From Roseateles oligotrophus (GTDB taxonomy: Bacteria; Pseudomonadota; Gammaproteobacteria; Burkholderiales; Burkholderiaceae_C): a stretch of DNA of 64,000 nucleotides. A program made the position numbers and the translations under genes. Position 1 is the first letter of the stretch, and every line of letters starts with the position of its first letter. Of this stretch, positions 57,304-64,000 are shown piece by piece. Under the pieces are notes generated by a model. The model was not told the DNA's origin. It did not search any database and was given only the letters and a program-made list of their open reading frames with translations. The stretch spans positions 124,001 to 188,000 of the forward strand of contig NZ_JAJIRN010000004.1 of assembly GCF_025717515.1 (NCBI RefSeq), read 5' to 3'.

Positions 57304-57334
57304 AAAAGGCCGGTGAAACTCACCGGCCTTTTTT
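57304..57334 (+). terminator. Intrinsic terminator after the cytochrome gene
   Basis: GGCCGGTGA, a three-base loop and TCACCGGCC form a perfect nine-base stem followed by six T residues, with complementary A residues before it. It is 45 bases beyond the cytochrome stop. Confidence 0.88.
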
Positions 57335-57357
57335 CTTGCCGTCCTGCACCGTACCCG

Positions 57358-59532
57358 ATGTCCTCCGACACTAGCCCCATGAGTGAGTCCCCCAGCAGCC
57401 CACCGGCCCGACCGCGCAATAGCGTCGCCAGTGAAGCGCTTGATTTGCTGTCGTCGATGCGCTTTGCGATCGCCCTGCTGACGGTAATTTGCATCGCATC
57501 CACCATTGGTACAGTGGTCAAACAGCGCGAGCCGCTGAGCAACTATGTGAATCAATTCGGCCCGTTCTGGGCCGATGTATTTGGCAAGTTCGACCTCTAT
57601 ACCGTCTACGGTGCCTGGTGGTTCTTGCTGATACTGGCGTTTTTGGTGATCTCGACCAGCCTGTGCATTGCCCGCAATGCACCCAAGATCATCCATGACC
57701 TGAAGAACTTCAAGGAGCATGTGCGCGAGCAATCCTTGCAGTCTTTTCACCACAAGGCGCTCGGACATATCGCCATAGGACCCGAGGTGGCCTTGAGTCA
57801 GGTGAGCGCCTATTTGGCGAACAATGGCTGGAAGACCCGTGTGCAAGCACGCGAACGGGGCGTGATGGTCGCCGCTCGCAAGGGTGCGACCAACAAGATT
57901 GGCTATTTGGCGGCCCATTCTTCGATCGTGCTGATTTGCCTGGGCGGCCTGCTCGACGGCGATTTGCTGGTGCGCGCGCTGATGTGGGCGCAGAACAAGA
58001 CGATTTATCAGGGCGGCGGCTTGATCAGCGAGGTCAAGCCCGAGCACCGTCTGCCCACCAGCAATCCGAGCTTTCGCGGCAATCTGATGGTGCCGGAAGG
58101 CGGCCGCGCCGCCACCGCCATTTTGAGCATGCCCAACGGCGTGGTATTGCAAGACCTGCCCTTTGATGTCGAGCTGCAGAAGTTCATCGTCGAGTACTAC
58201 GACACCGGCATGCCCAAGCTGTTTGCCAGCGAAATCAGCATCCGCGACCACGAAACCGGCGCCGTCACGCAGGCCTTGGTCAAGGTCAACGAGCCGGCCT
58301 TTCACCGCGGCATCGCCATCTATCAAAGCAGCTTCGAGGATGGCGGGTCCGACCTCAAGTTGCTGGCCCAGCCGATGGGCAAGGCCGGCGCCGGCGGCGG
58401 CGGCAATAGCAACAAGCCATTCATCATCGAAGGCCGGGTCGGCGGCAGCACCGAGCTGAAGAGCGAGGCACAAAGTCTGAAGCTGGAATTTGCCGGCCTG
58501 CGCGTGATCAACGTCGAGAACCTCGGCGGCAGCCCTTCAGCGAACGGCGGCACCGATGTGCGTAAAGTTGATCTGGTCAATTCGCTACAAAGCCATATGG
58601 GCAGCGGCGCCAAGACCCGTACGGACAAAGAGTTACGCAATGTCGGGCCCTCATTCAGCTACCGGCTGCGCGACGCATCCGGCCAGGCGCGCGAGTTCAA
58701 CAACTATATGGCGCCGGTCGAATTGGACGGGCAGCGCGTCTTCCTGGCCGGCGTGCGCGAATCGGCCTCCGAGGCCTTCCGCTATTTGCGCATTCCGGCC
58801 GACGAGAAAATGAGCATGGACGGCTGGCTGCAGCTGCGCCAGGCCTTGCTGGACCCGGCCGAGCGCGAGCGTGCCGCCAAACGCTATGCCGAAGCGGCGA
58901 CACCCGCCGACAAGCCACAGATGACGCCCCAGTTGCAGGCCACCGCGCGCCGCGCACTGGGTTTGTTTGCCGGGGCCGAAGGCGTCAAGCCAGGGGCAGA
59001 AGGCTCGACGGCGATGCCCGGTGGCCTGCCAGCCTTGTCACAGTTCATCGAGAGTGAAGTGCCCGAGGCCGAGCGACAGCGCGTGTCAGAGGTGCTATTG
59101 CGCATTCTGAACGGCAGTCTGTTTGAGCTCTACAAACAGAGTCGCCAACAGGCCGGCTTGGACGCGCCCGCTTCGGATGCCGCCACGCAAACCTTTATGA
59201 CCCAGTCGGTGTTGGCGCTGTCGGACAGCATGTTCTACCCGGCGCCGGTGCTCTTGCAATTGGATGAATTCAAGCAAGTGCAGGCCAGTGTCTTTCAGGT
59301 GACCCGTGCACCCGGACAAAAACTGGTCTATCTTGGTGCCATCCTGCTGATCATCGGCGTATTCGCTATGCTCTACATCAAGGAACGCAGGCTATGGCTG
59401 TGGCTTGAAGCTGCGCCGGGTCAAGGCGAGGCGACGCGAATCCGCATGGCCTTGTCCAGCAGCCGCGAAACACCCGATACCGCGACCGAATTTGCACAGC
59501 TCAAGCAAGATATTTTGAAGGACAGCGTATGA
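57358..59532 (+). CDS. resB: Cytochrome c biogenesis protein ResB
   Basis: ResB (CcsB/Ccs1) works with CcsA/CcsB to deliver haem to apocytochromes on the periplasmic side. I start at 57358 (MSSDTSPMSESPSSPPARPR), after the terminator; the protein has about 724 residues. Helices are near residues 45-65 (LDLLSSMRFAIALLTVICIA), 90-115, and one at the C terminus (LVYLGAILLIIGVFAMLYIK), with a large periplasmic domain between. ResB motifs include FGPFWADVFGKFDLYTVYGA. The stop overlaps the next gene by four bases. Confidence 0.92.
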   Translation: MSSDTSPMSESPSSPPARPRNSVASEALDLLSSMRFAIALLTVICIASTIGTVVKQREPLSNYVNQFGPFWADVFGKFDLYTVYGAWWFLLILAFLVISTSLCIARNAPKIIHDLKNFKEHVREQSLQSFHHKALGHIAIGPEVALSQVSAYLANNGWKTRVQARERGVMVAARKGATNKIGYLAAHSSIVLICLGGLLDGDLLVRALMWAQNKTIYQGGGLISEVKPEHRLPTSNPSFRGNLMVPEGGRAATAILSMPNGVVLQDLPFDVELQKFIVEYYDTGMPKLFASEISIRDHETGAVTQALVKVNEPAFHRGIAIYQSSFEDGGSDLKLLAQPMGKAGAGGGGNSNKPFIIEGRVGGSTELKSEAQSLKLEFAGLRVINVENLGGSPSANGGTDVRKVDLVNSLQSHMGSGAKTRTDKELRNVGPSFSYRLRDASGQAREFNNYMAPVELDGQRVFLAGVRESASEAFRYLRIPADEKMSMDGWLQLRQALLDPAERERAAKRYAEAATPADKPQMTPQLQATARRALGLFAGAEGVKPGAEGSTAMPGGLPALSQFIESEVPEAERQRVSEVLLRILNGSLFELYKQSRQQAGLDAPASDAATQTFMTQSVLALSDSMFYPAPVLLQLDEFKQVQASVFQVTRAPGQKLVYLGAILLIIGVFAMLYIKERRLWLWLEAAPGQGEATRIRMALSSSRETPDTATEFAQLKQDILKDSV

Positions 59533-60908
59533 ATAGCGCGACCCACGGCGGCGCCCCCGGCATCAAGCTCACAACACCCGGCGCACAAGGCTTCTTCAAG
59601 GGCCGCGATGTGTTCGACTGGCTGTTCGCGGCGCTGATCATTGCCGGCGTTCTGTTCGCCTTCTCTCGCTATGGCGCCTCGATGGACGGCTACGAAAAGG
59701 GCATCCTGACCTTCGCGATGCCATCCTTGATCGCGCTCGGCTGGTTCTGGCGACCGTTACGCCTGCTGGTGGTCTTGGCCGGCGCGGCCAGCCTCTTGGC
59801 CATCAACCTCTATGGCCAGCACAGCGATGCCTTTGGCGCCGACTTGGCCGCGGCCGACAAGGTCTTCTGGCTCAAGTACATGCTGTCCAGCCAGAGTGCC
59901 ATTTTGTGGATGAGCCTGCTGTTCTTCATGAGCACCTTGTTCTATTGGGGCGGCTTCTTCGTCAAGAGCGGTGAGAGCAGCGCGGCCGAAGTCATAGGCT
60001 CCAAACTGGCCTGGGGCGCCGTCTTCATGGCCTTGGTCGGCACCATGGTGCGCTGGTTCGAAAGCCACCAGATCGGCCCCGACATCGGCCATATTCCGGT
60101 CAGCAATCTGTACGAAGTGTTCGTGCTGTTCAGCTGGATGACGGCGCTGTTCTATCTCTATTACGAAGCCCGTTTCAAGACCCGGGCTTTAGGCGCCTAT
60201 GTGATGCTGGTGATCAGCGCGGCGGTCAGCTTCCTGCTCTGGTACACGGTGGCGCGCGAGGCGCATGAAATCCAGCCGCTGGTGCCCGCCTTGCAAAGCT
60301 GGTGGATGAAGATTCACGTGCCCGCCAATTTCGTCGGCTACGGCACCTTTGCCCTGGCCGCGATGGTGGCAATGGCCTATCTGCTCAAAACCGCTTCGCA
60401 GCGCGCGTTGTTGATAGGCCTGATCGGCCTGCCGGCCGGCTTGATCGCCGCGATCTTGGCGGCGCGCTTCTTTGCCGCCGACCTGTCGCCCGAGACGATT
60501 CAAGGCCTTGATGGCTGGGCCCGCAAGATGGGTGGCCTGCTCTTGTTCTTCGGCCTGTGCGTGAGCCTGCGCAAGCAGTTGACCGCCCGCCTGCCCGCGC
60601 TGCCCTTGCTGGAGGACCTGATGTACAAGGCGATTGCGCTGGGCTTTGCGTTCTTCACCATCGCCACCATACTCGGCGCCTTCTGGGCCGCCGAAGCCTG
60701 GGGAGGCTATTGGAGCTGGGACCCGAAAGAAACCTGGGCGCTGATCGTCTGGCTCAATTACGCGGCCTGGCTGCATATGCGCCTGATGAAGGGCCTGCGC
60801 GGCATGGTCTCGGCCTGGTGGGCACTGAGTGGCTTGGTGGTGACGACCTTTGCCTTCCTGGGCGTCAATATGTTTTTGTCGGGCCTGCACTCTTACGGCA
60901 CCTTGTAA
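59529..60908 (+). CDS. ccsB: Cytochrome c biogenesis protein CcsB/CcsA
   Basis: The 459-residue inner-membrane protein is the haem-handling partner of ResB. It has several helices and the tryptophan-rich haem motif WGGYWSWDPKETWALIVWLN, plus conserved histidines in the flanking loops (for example LHMRLMKGLRGMV). The segment PVSNLYEVFVLFSWMTAL is also typical. The start overlaps resB as ATGA, so the two are coupled. A periplasmic binding protein starts seven bases downstream. Confidence 0.94.
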   Translation: MNSATHGGAPGIKLTTPGAQGFFKGRDVFDWLFAALIIAGVLFAFSRYGASMDGYEKGILTFAMPSLIALGWFWRPLRLLVVLAGAASLLAINLYGQHSDAFGADLAAADKVFWLKYMLSSQSAILWMSLLFFMSTLFYWGGFFVKSGESSAAEVIGSKLAWGAVFMALVGTMVRWFESHQIGPDIGHIPVSNLYEVFVLFSWMTALFYLYYEARFKTRALGAYVMLVISAAVSFLLWYTVAREAHEIQPLVPALQSWWMKIHVPANFVGYGTFALAAMVAMAYLLKTASQRALLIGLIGLPAGLIAAILAARFFAADLSPETIQGLDGWARKMGGLLLFFGLCVSLRKQLTARLPALPLLEDLMYKAIALGFAFFTIATILGAFWAAEAWGGYWSWDPKETWALIVWLNYAAWLHMRLMKGLRGMVSAWWALSGLVVTTFAFLGVNMFLSGLHSYGTL

Positions 60909-60915
60909 GCCGAGC

Positions 60916-61707
60916 ATGGCGACCCTGCTGCGCACCGTCTGCTCACTCTTGTTCTTGAGTGCGGCAGCATCGGCCAGCGGGGCCGACCCGGTACGCATCG
61001 CCACCGGAGAGCTGCCGCCCTACGCGACCGAATCGCGCCCCGACCAAGGCATTGCGCTGGCCATCGTGCGGCGCGCCTTCGAGTTGGGCGGCCACAAGGT
61101 CGAATTTCACTTTCAACCCTGGTCACGCGCACAGATGGAGACCAAGGCCGGCCTCTGGGACGCGTCCGCGCATTGGGGCGCGTCGGCCGAGCGGCGCCGC
61201 GATTTTTTGCTCAGCGACAACATCCTGACCGAGCAATGGGTGATCGTGCACCGCAAGAGCACCCCGCTGCAGTGGACGCAGCTCAGCGACCTGCGCCCCT
61301 ACACGCTGGGCTATATCGCCGACTACACCTATACCCCCGAGTTCTGGGCCTTGATACGCAGCAAAGAGCTGCGCAGCGACAAGACGCCCAACGATTTGAT
61401 CGGCCTGCGCAAGATGAAGCTAGCACGTATTGATGCGATGCCGATGGAGCGCAATGTCGCCTGCGACCTGCTCAAGCGCAATTTCACCACCGCCGAAGCG
61501 GACGAGTTTGCCGCGCATCCGCGCTTGCTGACCGACGCCTTCACCACTCACCTGATCCTGCCGCCTCAGCGGCCGCGCAGCGCCGGCTTGCTGGCCGACT
61601 TCAACCGGGGCTTGAAAGCCTTGCGAGACAGCGGCGAACACGCACGGCTCTTGCAAACCGTGCAATGCCCGCCGACTTGGGCCAATAGCGCGCCGGCCGC
61701 CCGCTGA
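60916..61707 (+). CDS. Periplasmic solute-binding (SBP_bac_3-like) protein
   Basis: The 263-residue protein starts at 60916 ([20 protein letters not shown]), a signal peptide. The mature part begins [20 protein letters not shown], typical of family 3 amino-acid-binding proteins, with [20 protein letters not shown] next. No ABC permease or ATPase gene is nearby, so it may act as a sensor-like orphan or work with distant partners. It starts seven bases after ccsB and may share its transcript. Confidence 0.75.
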   Translation: MATLLRTVCSLLFLSAAASASGADPVRIATGELPPYATESRPDQGIALAIVRRAFELGGHKVEFHFQPWSRAQMETKAGLWDASAHWGASAERRRDFLLSDNILTEQWVIVHRKSTPLQWTQLSDLRPYTLGYIADYTYTPEFWALIRSKELRSDKTPNDLIGLRKMKLARIDAMPMERNVACDLLKRNFTTAEADEFAAHPRLLTDAFTTHLILPPQRPRSAGLLADFNRGLKALRDSGEHARLLQTVQCPPTWANSAPAAR

Positions 61708-61792
61708 CAAGATTTCTTTCGAGCGCGTAAGTTTTTTGCGATTGCTGCGACAGATAACAAATGCCAGCCAACAACATCAAGAAGGTTATTCC

Positions 61793-62773
<981 letters not shown>

Positions 62774-62774
62774 G

Positions 62775-63401
62775 ATGGCGCGCCGCTCGCTCTGGCTGCA
62801 TCCCGCCGCCAAGCCCGCCTTGTTCCTGATTTGCCTCCTACCGCTGGCCTATCTGGTCTGGGCCGCCGTGAACAACCAACTCGGCGCCAACCCGGCCGAG
62901 GCCTTGATTCGGCGCTTGGGCGACTGGAGCCTGCGCGCCTTGTGCCTGACGCTCGCGATCACACCGCTGCGCCAGCAGTTCAATCTGCCGGCGCTGGCGC
63001 GTTTTCGTCGCATGCTGGGCCTGTTCACTTTTTTCTATGCCTCGCTGCATCTGCTGTCTTACGCTTGGCTGGATATGGGCCTGGAGCCGGTCGACATCGC
63101 CAAAGACATCGCCAAACGGCCCTTCATCCTGATGGGCTTCAGCGCCTGGGCCTTGTTGCTGCCGCTGGCCGCCACTTCCTTCAACCGTGCGATCAAGTCG
63201 CTCGGTGCCAAGCGCTGGCAGATGCTGCACAAGGCCGTCTACGCGATCGCGGTGATTGCGATGCTGCACTTCATCTGGATGCGTGCCGGCAAGCAGAACT
63301 TTGGCGAACCGGCAATCTACGGCACCGTCTTGGCGCTGCTGCTGGGCTGGCGTATTCAGAAGGCTTGGCGGCGAGCGCCGGCGCTGGCCGGCCGGATCTG
63401 A
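62775..63401 (+). CDS. msrQ: MsrQ haem b membrane subunit
   Basis: MsrQ passes electrons from the quinol pool to MsrP. The 208-residue protein has about six helices of the ferric-reductase-like domain. Histidine ligand candidates are in FFYASLHLLSYAWLD and MLHKAVYAIAVIAMLHFIWM. The start is one base after the msrP stop, so they are cotranscribed. Confidence 0.94.
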   Translation: MARRSLWLHPAAKPALFLICLLPLAYLVWAAVNNQLGANPAEALIRRLGDWSLRALCLTLAITPLRQQFNLPALARFRRMLGLFTFFYASLHLLSYAWLDMGLEPVDIAKDIAKRPFILMGFSAWALLLPLAATSFNRAIKSLGAKRWQMLHKAVYAIAVIAMLHFIWMRAGKQNFGEPAIYGTVLALLLGWRIQKAWRRAPALAGRI

Positions 63402-63473
63402 AAAACCCGCGCCGCACCGGCTTTGGCGCGGGCTGGGATAATCGCCGGTTTTCCGGACCCAAGCCAACGCCCC

Positions 63474-64000
63474 ATGCCCAACACAATGCCGTCCTCAAAA
63501 GTTGACGTCGCCATCATTGGTGGCGGGCCGGCCGGCTGCAGCGCTGCGTCCTGGTTGCATCAACTGGGCCTGAGCGTCGTGCTGATCGAGCGCGAGCCCC
63601 AGCTTTGCGCCGCCTTGCAAACGCTGCAGTTCGGGCAGGATTGGGTCTTGGGTGCGCCGGGCCAAAACCTCGCCACCCTGGGCCAGCAATACGCGCGCCA
63701 CATCGAGAGTTTGGCCGCCATCCAGGTCTTGCTCGGGCGCAGCAGCAATCATCTGGACTGGAGCGCGGCCGAGGGCTGGCGCTTGCAACTCGATGATGGC
63801 CGCGGGCTGAACGCCCGCACGCTGATTTTGGCCACCGGGCAGAAGCCGCTGCGCCCGGAGGCTTTCTTCCCGACTGGCGCTGCCCCGAATGCCCGGCTGA
63901 TGGATGCCTTGAGCCTGACCGCTTGCCGCGAGCATTTGCCGGCCGGCCGCATATTGCTGCTGGGCGGTGGCGACAACGCGGTCGAGAACGCCTTGTTCTT
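63474..64000 (+). CDS. FAD-dependent pyridine-nucleotide oxidoreductase (5' part)
   Basis: The frame opens at 63474 (MPNTMPSSKVDVAIIGGGPA) and runs off the right end. It starts with an FAD-binding Rossmann loop, AIIGGGPAGCSAASWLHQ, followed by VVLIEREP. A second motif, TLILATGQKPL, and the start of an NAD(P) loop, RILLLGGGDNAVENALFF, place it in the thioredoxin-reductase-like family. The expected redox CxxC pair is not in the visible part, so it may be a flavin monooxygenase or ferredoxin/flavodoxin-NADP reductase type. It is 72 bases after msrQ. Confidence 0.75.
   Translation, partial: MPNTMPSSKVDVAIIGGGPAGCSAASWLHQLGLSVVLIEREPQLCAALQTLQFGQDWVLGAPGQNLATLGQQYARHIESLAAIQVLLGRSSNHLDWSAAEGWRLQLDDGRGLNARTLILATGQKPLRPEAFFPTGAAPNARLMDALSLTACREHLPAGRILLLGGGDNAVENALF

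Overview
The window is high-GC DNA with dense, tightly overlapping operons and reads as a betaproteobacterium of the order Burkholderiales, most like the Rubrivivax/Leptothrix/Roseateles group. The evidence is the complete Burkholderiales-type division and cell-wall (dcw) cluster, the DUF1631 protein, ResB/CcsB cytochrome c maturation, two PEP-CTERM proteins, and a groESL operon with a CIRCE operator. The genus is an inference; no rRNA or tRNA gene is visible.

Layout. 1-2117 (minus) is the 5' part of a secreted ExeM/NucH-type nuclease. 2680-6175 (plus) is a heterodimeric MdlAB-like ABC exporter. 6186-29308 (minus) is the envelope block, transcribed mraZ-rsmH-ftsL-ftsI-ftsI-murE-murF-mraY-murD-ftsW-murG-murC-ddl-ftsQ-ftsA-ftsZ, then a long hairpin terminator, an extra sensor histidine kinase, lpxC and a tiny membrane protein. 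A sigma70-like promoter with MraZ-type boxes precedes mraZ. Unusual points are two intact tandem ftsI genes, a MurD with a long acidic insertion, a duplicated palindromic end of ftsW before murG, and a hairpin-rich repeat between mraY and murD.

29584-35527 carries lplT, a GT4 glycosyltransferase, a histidine-rich membrane protein, a membrane-anchored class III aminotransferase and phosphatidylserine decarboxylase, a set that suggests membrane lipid or glycolipid metabolism. 35529-40791 (minus) is a five-gene exported-protein cluster: a small conserved protein, a 932-residue repetitive PEP-CTERM protein, a beta-helix protein, a single-pass protein and a short PEP-CTERM protein. It is divergent from a large winged-helix/ATPase regulator that is frameshifted in a (CG)5 tract.

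43523-51281 holds a LysE exporter, a 1300-residue Reg_prop/GAF sensor kinase, and a LysR regulator divergent from a cupin-MFS pair. 51287-53659 is groES-groEL with overlapping sigma32/sigma70 promoter elements, CIRCE, an intergenic cruciform-like hairpin and a terminator. 53794 to the right end holds a DUF1631 protein, engB, a diheme cytochrome c, resB-ccsB, a periplasmic solute-binding protein, msrP-msrQ (repair of oxidised periplasmic methionine) and the start of an FAD-dependent oxidoreductase cut by the window edge.
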